A model generated the notes under the pieces. That model was given only the letters and a program-made list of their open reading frames with translations, ran no database searches and was not told the origin of the DNA. From contig NW_023604861.1 of assembly GCF_014898055.3 (NCBI RefSeq), positions 81,068,399 through 81,132,398 of the forward strand: a stretch of DNA of 64,000 nucleotides. Reading direction: 5' to 3'. A program made the translations under genes and the position numbers. Shown here one piece after another: positions 11,283 through 23,285 of the stretch (positions are counted from its first letter, which is position 1; each line of letters opens with the position of its first letter). Source of the DNA: Talpa occidentalis. Taxonomy: Eukaryota; Chordata; Mammalia; Eulipotyphla; Talpidae.

Positions 11283-14200
11283 CTAGATTCCTGCTATGAG
11301 TGAGACCATCCGGTATTTTTCTTTTTCTTTTTGGCTTATTTCGCTGAGCATGATCCCTTCCAGTGCCATCCATGTTGCTGCAAATTGCATGTGTTTATCT
11401 TTTTTGAATGCTGAGTAATATTCCATGGTATATATGTACCACATCTTCTTGATCCAGTCATCTATTTTTGGGCATTTGGGTTGTTTCCAAAGCTTAGCTA
11501 TTGTAAACAGTGCTGCTATAAACATAGGGGTGCAGGTGCTCTTTGGAATTGATGTTTCTGTGTCCTTTGGGTAAATACCTAGGAGTGGAATTGCTGGATC
11601 ATATGGAAGCTCTATGTTTAGTAGGTCCAGAAATCTCCACACAGCTCTCCATAGTGGTTGGACCAGTTTGCACTCCCACCAACAGTGCACAAGAGTTCCT
11701 TTTTCTCCACATCCTCGCCAACATTTGTTGTTGCTAGTTTTTTTAATATGTGCCATTCTCACTGGTGTGAGATGGTATCTCATGGTAGTTTTGATTTGCA
11801 TTTCCCTGATTGCAAGTGATGTTGAACATTTTTTCATATGTCTGTTGGCCATTTGCATTTCCTCTTCAGAGAAGTTTCTTTTTAGCTCTTCTGCCCATTT
11901 TTTGACTGGATTATTTTCTTTGTTGTTGCTGAGTCTCATCAGCTCTTTGCAGATTTTTGTGATCAGTCCTTTATCATTAGTGTTGGGTGCAAAAATGTTC
12001 TCCCAGTTGGTGGGGTTTCTCTTTGTTTTTGTTATTGTCTCTTTTGCTGTGCAGAAGCTCTTTAATTTGATGTAGTCCCAGCTGTTTATCTTTGCCTTCA
12101 CTATCACTGCTTTGGGTGATGTGTCTGTAAAGATGTCTTTGATGTGCAAATCCCGTAGTGTTTCGCCTATATTTCCTTCTATGTATTTTATGGTTTCAGG
12201 TCTTATGTCTAGTTCTTTAATCCATTTTGAGTTGATTTTTGTGTATGGTGTGAGGTAGTGGTCAAGCTTCATTCTTTTGCATGTAGCGACCCAGTTTTCC
12301 CAGCACCATTTATTGAACAAACTTTCTTTGCTCCAATGCATAGTCTTTGCTCCTTTGTCAAAGATTAGTTGACCATAAATCTGTGGGTTTATTTCTGGAT
12401 TTTCTATTCGATTCCATTGGTCTGTATGTCTGTTCTTGTTCCAATACCATGCAGTTTTGATGATTATGGCTTTGTAGTATAGTTTGAAGTCTGGGAGTTT
12501 GATGCCTCCATTTCCTTCTTTTTTTTCAGTAGAGCTTTGGCTATTCGGGGTTTTTGGTGATTCCATATGAATTTCATCAATAATTGTTCTATTTCTTTGA
12601 AGAATGCCATTGAGATTTTGATTGGAATAGCATTGAATCTGTATATCGCTTTTGGTAGGATGGCCATTTTAATAATGTTTATTCTTCCAATCCATGAGCA
12701 GGGGATGTCTTTCCATTTCTTTGTGTCTTCTTCTATTTCTTTTAACAGTGTTTTATAGTTTTCTTTGTATAGGTCCTTTACCTCTTTTGTTAGATTTATT
12801 CCCAAATATTTGATTTTTTTTGTTTCAATAATAAAAGGGGTGGTTTTTTTGATTTCTTCTTCTTCAGATTTATTGTTTGTGTATAGGAAGGCTACTGACT
12901 TTTGCGTGTTGATTTTGTATCCTGCCACTTTACTGAACTGACTGATGAGTTGAATTAGTTTTTCTGTGGAGATTTTGGGGTTCTCTATGTATATTATCAT
13001 ATCATCTGCAAATAGTGATAGTTTGACTTCTTCTTTTCCTATTTGGATTCCTTGGATGTCTTTCTCTTGTCTTATTGCTCTGGCTAGGACTTCCAGTATT
13101 ATATTGAAAAGCAGTGGTGAGAGTGGACATCCTTGTCTTGTTCCAGATCTTAATGGAATTGCTTTCAGCTTTTCACCATTGAGAATGATACTGGCTGTTG
13201 GCTTGTCATAGATGGCCTTTATGATGTTGAGGTATGTTCCTTGTATCCCAAGAATTTCAAGGGCTTTTATCATGAATGGGTGTTGCACTTTGTCGAAAGC
13301 TTTCTCAGCATCTATTGATATTATCATATGGTTTTTATATTTCTTTTTGTTGATGTGTTGGATAACGTTGATTGATTTTCGGATGTTAAACCATCCTTGT
13401 GCCCCTGGAATGAATCCAACTTGGTCGTGGTGAATTATCTTATGGATACATTGTTGGATTCTGATAGCTAAAATTTTATTGAGGATTTTTGCATCAGTGT
13501 TCATTAGGGAGATTGGCCTATAGTTTTCCTTTTTTGTGTTGTCCTTGTTCGGTTTTGGTATTAGTGTAATATTGGCTTCATAGAACGTGTTTGGTATTGT
13601 CCCTTCCTTCTCAATTTTTTGGAAGAGTTTGTGAAGGATAGGCACTAATTCGTCTCTGAATGTTTGGTAGAATTCATTTGTAAATCCATCAGGTCCTGGG
13701 CTTTTGTTTTTGGGGAGGTTTTTGATTACCATTTCAATTTCGCTGCTTGTAATTGGTCTGTTTAGGTGTTCTATTTCTTCTTTATCTAGCTTTGGGTGAT
13801 TGTAGAGTTGTAGGAATTTGTCCATCTCCTCTAGATTGTTGAACTTGTTTCCATATAACTGTTCATAGTAGTTACTGATTATTCTTTTGATTTCTGCTGT
13901 GTCCGTTGTGATTTCTCCTCTTTCATTTATGATCCTGTGTATTTGTGCTTTCTCCCTTTTTTCCTTTGTGAGCCTGGCTAGGGGTTTGTCTATTTTATTG
14001 ATTTTTTCAAAGAACCAGCTCTTGGTTTCATTGATCTTTTGGATTGTTTTTTTAGTTTCAATTTCATTTATTTCTGCTTTGGTTTTATTATTTCTTTTCT
14101 TCTACTGGTTCTGGGTTTTTTTGTTGTTCTTTTTCTAGATCTTTGAGCTTCGAGATTAGGTTGTTTCTTTGAGTTCTTTCTTGTTTTTTGACGTGAGCTT

Positions 14201-15106
14201 CTATTGCTATATATTTTCCTCTTATTACTGCTTTTGCTGCATCCCATACATTTAGGATATTGGTGTCCTCCTTGTCATTCAATTCAAAGAATTTTTTAAT
14301 TTCTTCTTTGATCTCCTCATTAGTCCAGTGGTCTTCCAGTAGTGTGGCTTTTAATCTCCATGAGGTAGGATAGTTCCTTGCCTTCTTTTTATGATTTATT
14401 TCTAGTTTGATGCCTTCGTGGTCAGAAAAGATGGTTGGTATGATTTCAATCTTGGTGTATCTGTTGATGTTTGTCTTGTGCCCCAGTATGTGATCGATCC
14501 TGGAGAATGATCCGTGTGCGCTTGAGAAAAATGTGTACTCCGTTTTTTTTGGTTTAGTGTTCTATAGACGTCTGTTAAGCCCAAATGCTCTAGGTCCTTA
14601 TTTAGAGCTTTAGTTTCTTTACTTATTTTTTTGTCTTGTTGATCTATCCATTGTTGATAGTGGTGTGTTGAAGTCTCCCACTACGTATGTGTTTTCTCTG
14701 ATGTCTGTTTTCAGAGAGGACAACAGTTGTCTGATATATTTTGGTGCTCTTTCGTTTGGTGAGTATATGTTAATGAGTGTTATTTCTTCTTGAAGTATTG
14801 TCCCCTTAATCATAATGTAGTGACCATTGGGGTCTCTTTTTATTTTTTTGAGTTTGAAGTCTGTTTTATCTGATATAAGTATAGCTGTTCCTGCTTTCTT
14901 TTTGGCCCATTTGCTTGTAGGATTGTTTTCCATCCTTTGACTTTGAGCCTATTTTTATCTTTTGTAGCTAAATGTGTTTCCTGGAGACAGCAAAAGGTTG
15001 GGTTTTGTTTCTTAATCCAGGCTGCAACTCTGTGTCTTTTTATTGAAGAGTTTAGTCCATTTACATTTAGAGTTAATATTGATATGTTAGCATCTGTATT
15101 TGCCAT
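11283..15106 (-). pseudogene. L1 ORF2 (endonuclease / reverse transcriptase), frameshifted
   Basis: ORF2p nicks target DNA and reverse-transcribes L1 RNA. The start ATG is at 15106, 22 bases after the ORF1 stop. The endonuclease begins ANTDANISILTLNVNGLNS and continues with CCLQETHL. It then breaks into pieces (15106-14840, 14933-14619 and a remnant near 14500). The RT domain is well kept in 13825-12464, with the catalytic FADD at 13001-13012. The C-terminal 427 codons (12566-11283) hold the Cys/His cluster [19 protein letters not shown]. The total span of about 1,274 codons is the normal L1 length. The frameshifts leave it unable to encode one intact protein. Confidence 0.92.
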
Positions 15107-15128
15107 TATGTTTGTCTTTCCTTTGATT

Positions 15129-16182
15129 TTATTTAGGCTTTAGGATTCCTTGTAGTATTTTTTGGAGTGGGGGTTTATTCGTAATGAAATTCCGGAGTTT
15201 CTCTTTGTCTGGGAAGGTCCATATTCTTTCTTCATGGAGGAAAGAGAGCTTTGCGGGATAGAGTATTCTTGGTTGGCATCTGTTTTCTTGGAGTCTGTTG
15301 ACTATGTCCCTCCACTCTCTCCTTGCCCGTAGTGTTTCTTCAGAGAAGTCTGATGTCAGCCTGATTGGTTTTCCTTTGAATGTTATCTGTTTCTTCCCTC
15401 TTGTCAGCTTCATTATTTTTTCCTTGTCCTGGATTCTTGGGAGCTTTACTATTATGTGTCTTGCTGTGTTTTTCCTTTCGTCGTGGAAGTTTGGTGTTCT
15501 TCTTGCTTCTTGTATATCAATTTTCACCTCCTTCTTCGCATTTGGGAAGTTCTCTTCAATTATCTCCTGGAATATTTTCTCTGTTCCTACATCTCTCTCC
15601 TCTCCTTCTGGAATTCCTATAACTTTTATATTTCCTTTCCTCATGGAGTCAGATAGTTCTCGAAGTCTTTCTTCATTCTTTTTCCTTCGTACTTCTCTTT
15701 CCTTTTCTGTTTTGGTTCTTTTTATTTCTGTGTCTTCAAGAGAACTTATTCGTTCTTCCATTTCATCTATTCTGCTTTCCTTGCTTTTCCCGGAGTTCTT
15801 TAGTTCCTCCATTAATTCTTTGATCTCCTGCATTTCTTTACTTCCCTCTTTAGGGACTCAATTTCATTCTTCTGACCATTGTTTTCCCTCTTTAGGGACT
15901 CAATTTCCTTCTTCTGATCTATCACTTTTTTAATCATGGCAATTTTAAATTCTCTTTCTGGAAGGCTCAGAAGTTCTTCCAAGTTGCTGTCGTTGCAATC
16001 TGGGAGTGGTTTTCTTTTTGTGGTGTGCTTCTTTCCTGAGGAGTTGTTAGGTTGCGTGTGGTTCTTCTACTCCCTACTGTCTGTTTTCTAATTTGTCGTA
16101 TGCGTTGGGACACTGTGATGCTCGGACTGACTGGCATCTTGGGTGAACTTCTCCGCTCCCCTCTGGCTCTTCCAGGAGCCAT
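15129..16182 (-). pseudogene. L1 ORF1 (RNA-binding protein), frameshifted
   Basis: ORF1p is the trimeric RNA-binding chaperone of L1. The N-terminal part reads in one frame (16182-15967). A coiled-coil part follows in a second frame (about 16000-15835). The C-terminal 234 codons (15833-15129) hold the RRM-like and C-terminal domains in a third segment (IKVIGIPEGE near the start, ARHIIVKLPR further on, and RREWRDIVNRLQE). At least two small indels separate these, near 15830 and upstream of 16000. The coiled coil contains a two-heptad duplication, reported as a finding. Confidence 0.88.
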
Positions 16183-17386
16183 CTCTGCCTTCTGGGGGAG
16201 CTTTCTGCTGGTTTTAGGCAGTTTTTACTGAAGAAATGTCCCTGTTCTCAAATGGCGAAGCGGATGCAGTCCCTGCGCCTCCGGTTTCAGGCACACTCTT
16301 CTGCGCCCCCGGTCTGCCCCGGACGTGGGTGCCTGCTCCCTCTGTGGGCTCAGACTGCTGGTCAGAAGGGGCCTGGCGTGGAATAACTTCCCGGCTGGCC
16401 ACTGCAGAAGCCTTCTGCCCTTTTCAAGCAGTCTTAAGAAATTTCCTGTTCTATGGGGTGTTAGTGACTTTTTTTTCCTGGTCACTAGGTGGCGCCAGAG
16501 ATCTCTCCTATTGTCCTTGGGGGCTGTTTTTCGTCCCCCCACCCCGTGGGACAGGGAACAGAGCAGGAATGGTAGGGTACACCTCAACGGCTTTGGGGTG
16601 CTGTGTCTGCCTTGTGCCCCACCGTCGTGGAGAACCCACGCCCCGAATTTTCGTGCCCCGGGTCTCAGCTCAAAGCCCTCAGTTCCAGGACGCGGGCTGT
16701 AGCCCAGTTCAGTGGCGCGGGAATGGCGCCTTTTGCACCGCTCCCATGCCTGGGTGCCTGGTTCCTGCTTACTCAGGGAGGGACCTTCACCTCAGTGAGG
16801 ACCTCCGCGCGTCTCCCCGCAAGCCTAGGTCGTCTCCCCGCAAGCCTAGGTCGCAGGCGCGGGTACCTGGGCAGCCGTGATTCTGGTCTGCACTTGCTTT
16901 TCAAGCTCCCCGAGCGCGCCGCGTTTCCGCGCCAGCTTACCGGCAGCCCGGGCTGTGTGCGCGACTCCCGGGTCTTTGTTCTTCTCTGATGGCGCCCGGA
17001 GCCGTTCGCTCGCAGCGGCGAATCCTGCAGGGTTCGCCTCAGCTCCCGTTCATGGGGTGGTGGCTGCAATAGTTCCTTTCCACTCACGGTCCCGCTTGCT
17101 GCATAGTTTGTTCTTGTTGGTTGTTTTGGTTTTTTTTTTCTCCCTCTCTGCCGGTCGGAGAGTGCCGCCTCTGTGGGCGGGGGAGGGGAGCAGGGTTCTG
17201 CGCTTCCCTCCCTTCTAGTCCTCTTTTATGGCCACTTTCTTCTTCGGGTAGTTTGCTGGCGTCACCCGTTTATCTTCCGTGTCCCAGTTCTCACTGGGAC
17301 CTGCCGCTTTTCCTCCCTATTAACTTTTTTAATGGGAGATCTTACTCGCAGCGTCTCCTCGCCGCCATGTTGCTCCGCCCCGCCTT
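16140..17386 (-). promoter_or_regulatory. L1 5' UTR / internal promoter
   Basis: This GC-rich stretch of about 1.2 kb lies between the L1 5' end and ORF1. It holds the YY1-like site within the first 30 bases and a 21-bp tandem pair (16810-16830 and 16831-16851, unit beginning cgtctccccgcaagc). ORFs of up to 214 codons on the + strand here reflect GC content; they are not genes. Confidence 0.75.
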
Positions 17387-17402
17387 CTTTGGGTGTTATT
17401 TT

Positions 17403-18060
17403 GAGTAATATGGGAAGACATTTCAGGAATTTCAGCCAAGAAATGATGTTACTTAGCAATAAATTAAACAAAAATGTGCTAGACTTCTATGGAAACTTTA
17501 TTGAGAGACAATAAGGCAAACTAAACAAAACAGTCAAACAAGTTTGAAGATTTGATATTTTAAGAATGCCAACTCTCACTCAAAATATAGAGTAATTCAA
17601 ACTTACTTTCCAACCAGGTGTGTCTGGCACTTGACCAGCTAAATTTAAACTATAGATGGAAGACTAAGGCCAGTTGAGAGACAATTCTCCAAGTGTCCTT
17701 GGTGTTTCTAGACATCTTGTGAATAGAAGTGACTGCCATTTGTTTTCAACTACTTTTTGCAAGGATGTTTGTAAAGCAAACAGCCTTAAAAGATAGACAT
17801 ACTCTCTTTTACAGCAAAAAGCAAACACGTCTTTTTTATAAAAGATTCATGTTTCCTACGCTTAGGGTCCTCTCTGTAATGCAATCCACTTCCATCTAAG
17901 ACCTTATGCGTTACTCCTAGGAGACTATGGGCAAGAGGCACTGAAACAAACATGAGCCTGCTCAGACTATCAATACTTGCTAAGTCATGCGTCATCTAGT
18001 CCTTTCTTTGTCTCTTACCTGGGACTCTTGGGTCATCTATCATTTATGAATCTATGGCAA
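17403..18060. other. unassigned intergenic DNA
   Basis: The right flank of the full-length L1. No gene or named repeat recognised. Confidence 0.4.
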
Positions 18061-19700
18061 GCCAACTTTTTAGATTTCAAATAAGGTAAAATCTCAAACT
18101 CTTATAGAAAGGGCCAAAAATAGCCAAGTTACTAATGTAGAACAACAAAATTATCGAACTTGACCTATCAAATTTATATAAAGACATAGTAATTAAGATG
18201 ATGTGATATAGAAATCCTATATTGTGAAAAAATAAACAAGGATGCTTAAAATCTAAAAACATTTTTTAAAATACAATGTGATATGAGTACTGGAATATAC
18301 AAATAATAAATGGAACAAAACAGAAAGCACACAAATAGCTCCATACATCTGTAGACAAACAGGGATATAAACAAAGAGGGTCCACGTTGCATCCTAGGTC
18401 CACGGGGGAAAGAAGAGCTTTTAAAATAAGTGGCATTAGAACAACTGGGTAGTTACAAGGATTAAAAAGAAATGAGAAAATGAAAGCAGACTCCTGAAAA
18501 AAATCAATTCCAGGCATTTAAAAAATCTAAATATAAAAGGCAAAATAAGAAGCCTTTTATAAACTGCCTACTACTAAGAAAAGGAAATACTTGTTGAGCT
18601 TTTAGAAACAGGCCAGAGTATAAAGTAAAATACTGATAAATTTCTCTACTAAAAAAACATGTTTATCTTAAGATTCCAAAAATTGAATGAAAAGACAAGC
18701 CATAAGCAATAGAAATAGTTGCAACATACAAACTAGATAAAGTGTCAATATAAAAGTTCTATAAAGAGGGCCTCCCCTTTATAGGTGGCACAGCGGTTGA
18801 GCGCTGGGCTGCAACACTGCCCGCAGCCTCTGGAGCACCGGTTCGTTCCCAGGCCGCCAGCGAGGGTCTCACAAAAAAAAAAAAAATAAATAAAAAAGTT
18901 CTATTAAGATTCCCTACATATCAAGAAAAAGATGAAAAAATAATAGAAAAAATGGACATAGATTTCTAGGAAAAGAATTCTAAATGATGACTCTAAATAT
19001 CAAGATTTTATATTACTTAGTAATAAAGAAAATGCAAATTGAAACGAAGATGTCCTTTCATACACATTTGATTGGAAAATGGAAAAAAAAAACAAAACTA
19101 GTACCAGGTACTAGAGAAGATATGGAGGAAAACAACCAGGGCATCAGGACATGAATTGATTAAACTACTCTGGAAAACAATTCAGCATTACTAATAAGCT
19201 GATGATGTGACAATCCTATGACCTAATCTATGGGCAAACATCATTGAGAAATTTTTGCATAATGACATCTAGAAACACATGCAAGAATGTCAGAGCTGCA
19301 GAATTCAGAACAGCAAAAGCTAGAAAAAATTCAAATGTTTGTCAACATAGAATAGATAAATTGTGATTTGTTTATTTAGTAGAATGCTAAAGACCATAAA
19401 AAGAAAACCAAATTAATCACAGTCATACATAACACAAATGACTCTAAAAAAATAACACAAATGAATCTAGAAAATGATGTTGAACTCAAAACTCCTAAAT
19501 TGCAAGAGAAAAATACATATATTTATAGAAAGTCCAAAAAATACATATATGTATTTTTTTTGCAGCATATATGCAAAACTTTTTTGCATCATATATGCAA
19601 AACTGAACAACACGCATATTTTAGACACAGACGCACAGTAGATAAACTATGGTTAAAAGCAAGGGATTGATAATGCAAATTTCGGTATAACTATGTATCT
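18061..19700 (+). mobile_element. ancient L1 remnants interrupted by a SINE
   Basis: Diverged L1 ORF2 patterns appear in order: 'acatagtaattaagatgatg' near 18182, 'ggaatatacaaataataaa' near 18292, and 'tagaatagataaattgtg' near 19348. No frame survives. A head-only SINE splits the block at 18768-18893. Confidence 0.55.
18752..18909 (+). mobile_element. second short, head-only tRNA-derived SINE
   Basis: The body is 18768-18893. The flanks aaaagttctataaaga and aaaagttctattaaga match at 15 of 16 bases. It ends right after 'gagggtctcac' with an A tail, at the same point as the copy at 9808-9930. A few extra bases ('tttata') sit near the 5' end. Confidence 0.88.
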
Positions 19701-20670
19701 CTGTGAGGGAGAGAAGGGTTCATGGAGGGGCAAATGGACTCTCCCTCTCCCGCAAAACTAAATTGAGAGGAGTGTTCTTGGGTGCATGTTTTATCACAAT
19801 TCTTTATACTTTACCTTGTATTTTAAAATAGCCTTTACACTTATTCAAGAGTTAATTGCAATTTTTTAAAGTAAAATCACAAAAATAAGATAAAGTTGTA
19901 AAGACAAAAAAAGTAGATGTATGGGGTTGAAAAGAAACAGTGCTTTGATTCCAACATAAGACAGAAGCCCCCCTTGCTGGCTCACTTCAGAGGCTGATGG
20001 TTCCAAATATTCAGCCCTTGACCCATGTCTCCAGAAGAAAGGTTTAAGTGAAAAGGAGTTCAGTCAGCATCAGGATGCCAGGTCGGCAGAGAGAAGTCAC
20101 TGTTTCTAAACTCTGCCAGTGCCAAACCCTGCTCCCCACAAAACTCTAAATCACTGCTGGGAAGTCTGCAGCACAGTTTCCTATTTGCTGTTTTGATTGG
20201 CCCTGTCCATATTCTGACAATGCATAAGAAACCTTGGCTGGTCCTATGCACCTCAGTCCTTTGGGGTAAAGAGGAAGGGCAGGTGCTAGTGCAGCTAGCA
20301 CAGAGCTAGCTTACAGGGTCATGAGAAGTTCCAGTGACTTCCAAAGGCCAAGAGGCACTAGAGAGGAGCAGATAATAACCTGCACAAACCTGAATTAGAG
20401 GGAAAAGTTAACAAAAAATATTTAGGTAAGTCATTGCCCATTATGAGGATATCTTTCCAGTGTCCTCCCAATTGCATTTCTGACATAACTAAGTAGTTGA
20501 AACCAAACCTCCAACCTTCCTTCTGAAGTCGTTTTTGGAGATGTTAGGTTTGGAGAGTGGGGTACTTGTGTTAACTCTAGGAAGTCTCATCAAATCTTTC
20601 CTTTCAGTGACACTAGTGAGTTTTCCAAGCAAGTTTCTCCACAAGACAGAGACTTTAGTTACATCCAATA
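19701..20670. other. unassigned intergenic DNA
   Basis: Non-repetitive as far as I can read. No splice-flanked coding pattern is seen. Confidence 0.35.
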
Positions 20671-20937
20671 GGAAGGTTTATGGACCTCCCTGGTGGCCTA
20701 GGAGTTAAGTCTCAGTGCTATTACCACTGTGGCCCCAGAGTTCCATCCCCAGCCAGGGAACTAACCTACATTACAGCAGACCTTTCCTGTCTTGCCCACT
20801 GCACCCCTCAGGGGTGTATTTTGGTGAAATCCACCTGTTCTCCCATTGTCTCTGGTGAATCCTCTCACCCACCACACCTCTGGCCTACACTCCAGTTCTT
20901 CTACACACAAAAAAAAGAAAGAAAAGGGCAGGTTTAT
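20671..20937 (+). mobile_element. older tRNA-derived SINE subfamily
   Basis: The body is 20682-20926, starting 'ggacctccctggtggccta' and ending in an A-rich tail after 'ccagttcttctacacac'. The flanks ggaaggtttat and ggcaggtttat match at 10 of 11. It shares its head and layout with the copy at 40559, so the two form an older subfamily. Confidence 0.85.
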
Positions 20938-22330
20938 TATAAAATGGAGAGAAGAATAAAGAACACTTGCATAGAAGAGAGCTGCCTCTGCCAAGCTCAA
21001 TGAAGTGAAGCATCAGCAAGGTCACAGGCAGGCAGGAAGGCTGCTGCCTTGCAAAGGGAGAGCTGGTGGCTCTACAAAAGGAAAAGGTTCATGAAAAGAA
21101 GCACCTGCCATAGTCACAGGTGGGCAGAAGCACTGCTGCCCCTTACCAATGCAGAAATAACACGATTACAGTTTTCTTCTCTTTGGGAGAGGCTCATTCT
21201 TTTGTGGAGTGGTTTGTTTCTGTTGATTTTTAATAACTATGTAGATTTTGAAAAGGACCAGAAATTCTACAATGGTCCTCAAAATCCATATCCTCACCTC
21301 TAGTCTGTGCCCACATGACACTCTCTAACAGCAGTGTGACACTTGCTTGGATCTGAGCCTCTCCCCCTAAGGATTTTTCATTTCTACAGCCAGTTTAATA
21401 ACTATGTTAATCACTTCTATCCCCAAATCCAGCTCCAGCTATTGCGTAAGCCAAGTTTCTGGTCTTGTGGTGTCTCCTTTCCAAGTTTTCTATTCTTTTC
21501 CTCCATTACTTCCAGAATATTCACTAATAAATCTTAGCCTAAAGTCAATTTTTTCAAGAAACTTTCATATGGACTAACACATCTATCATTGAGTTCACGC
21601 TTTCCAAATATCCAAAAGTTGAATATAACCTATGAAGAATATCAGGAAGAACAAACAAATTCCAGCAAAGTATACAGAACCATACATTTAAATCAAACTA
21701 TGTTGGGTCTGCTTAACCACCCTCTTTCCTAGTGTTGTCTTGATCCACAGGATTTAGATCAAAATTCCTAGCTCATGCCCTTAACTAAGAGCATCATCGA
21801 CAGCACATCCCATTTGTAATTCTACTTTTTAACTTTTTATGCTGTTTATTTAACAAGTATTACAGAGTGCTTCCTATATGGTAGGTTTTTATAGCCATTG
21901 GAGACAAAGCAGGGAATAAAATCAATTAAAGTACCCGTGTTCATTTGTTTTACTTTCAGTGACCCCTGTGAGTAATGAAGAGAATCTCCCCAACACAGCC
22001 TTAGCAAGTCCAGGATGTTCCAACAGGACACATGTTTCTCCTTTTATATTTGACTACCTGAAATTATCTGGGTCTCCTAATTAAAAAGCTTTTTAGTTAG
22101 GGAACCATTGAAGCAATTGACATGTGTGTTTTGGTTGGAAGTAGTATGAAAGCCCATCACACTCTGTTTTTTTCTCTTGGCAGTCAGGCTTTGCCCCATG
22201 GCGACTGCCATCCACTTCATCCTCCGGAGTTCTGAATGTGGCATTATTTGCATTGGAAATGGTGAAAGGCAGCCTTAATACTGGTGCTATCCATATGATA
22301 GCCAATATTTTCCTTTACTGGGCTTTGGCA
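20938..22330. other. unassigned intergenic DNA
   Basis: No gene or repeat I can name. Short ORFs only. Confidence 0.35.
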
Positions 22331-23285
22331 GTGGTGCTGAAGTTAGTTGCACCATGTCCCCTGCCATGCAGAGAGTGGCTATTTATTACAGCCCTGTTGC
22401 TGCATGTCTTGCAAGTCATCTGCATGAAAAGAAAACTGGGAATTATGGAGGCTGGAGTAGAAAATTTGGAAAGAAGCCATCACAAGACCAGAAACTGGCT
22501 CACAAGGCCAAAAGCTGGAGGCGGGGGGGGGGGGTTTAGAAGTAATTAACATAATAATAAATTTAACTATAGAAAATATCCAGAGGAGCACAGATTGGGA
22601 AAGAGATATGGAAATTGAGGACCACTGTAAAAGTCTCAAGTCCTTTCAATTCTACCTAGTCAAATCAAATAAATTCCTCAAGTAGGGAGGAGGAGCCATG
22701 GAGATTGAGGACAAAAAGAGAATCTCTGGTCCTTTCAGGTTCCATCTAGTTAATTAAGCTTTACAAGGACAAGCACTATGAAGCTATCTGCAGCCACCAG
22801 GGAGGTGACCCACATGGCACAGCAGACCTCTCCTGACTCGCCCACTGCTCCCCTCAGCAGTGTATTTCAGTCAATCCTCCTGGTCTGTTCCCCACTCTGT
22901 CTCTAGTGAATCCTCTCACCCCCTGCCTGCACCTCTGGCCTGTACCCCAGTTCTTGTATGCATAAATAAATAAATCTTTTTTAAAAAAGGTTAACAAAAG
23001 TTAACTACTCCACAGAGATGAGCCCCCTCCTTACCAAAAGGAGATGATAAAAACACAAGGCTGCCCCTTGAAATTCAGCTCTTTCTGCCTGCTTGTGTCT
23101 CAGCAAGCGTTCTTCACTCTTCTCTCCCTCTGTAATAAATCTATTCTTTTAAATATACCTAAATGACTGTCTTACAGAGAAATTCACTGTGTGGTGGTGA
23201 AAGGGGAGCTCTGGTAAAACTTTTCCCAGGGTTAACCCAAGGACCTCACTCTCTGAACCCAACACCTGTCAAAACCTACTTCATA
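22331..23285 (+). mobile_element. possible LTR of an old endogenous retrovirus, with nested SINE
   Basis: The layout resembles an LTR. An A/G-rich front part holds an imperfect duplicated unit ('attgagga' blocks near 22614 and 22704). Then come a pyrimidine-rich stretch and 'ctctgtaataaatc', with AATAAA at 23134-23139. At 23286-23298 stands tggcacccaaacg, which resembles a primer-binding site. Ends and duplication are not clear, so this is tentative. Confidence 0.35.
22779..22985 (+). mobile_element. tRNA-derived SINE, head mostly missing
   Basis: Only the end of the head and the body are present ('gcagacctctcctga', 'gctcccctcagcagtgtattt', then 'cataaataaataaatc'). The B-box region is deleted. 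No clear flanking duplication is seen. Confidence 0.75.

Larger units (their letters stand above)
11029..17402 (-). mobile_element. full-length L1 LINE with 16-bp TSD (minus strand)
   Basis: The element runs from its 5' end near 17386 down to its A tail (read as T) at 11041-11120. The perfect duplication ctttgggtgttatttt is at 11029-11044 and 17387-17402. The order is 5' UTR (about 17386-16140), ORF1 (about 16140-15129), ORF2 (15106-11283), 3' UTR and tail. The 5' end carries 'gccgccatgttgc' (17361-17373 on +), the YY1 site usual for L1. Full length plus a perfect duplication points to a recent insertion, although both ORFs now carry frameshifts. Confidence 0.96.

Noticed and set aside
11283..13825. 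Long ORFs of 427 and 453 codons on the minus strand as host genes
   Set aside because: They are the C-terminal and RT parts of L1 ORF2, with FADD and the Cys/His cluster, inside an element with target-site duplications.
15298..17218. Plus-strand ORFs of 95 to 214 codons across the L1 5' end and ORF1
   Set aside because: They are antisense to L1 ORF1 or lie in its GC-rich 5' UTR; no independent splice or start evidence.
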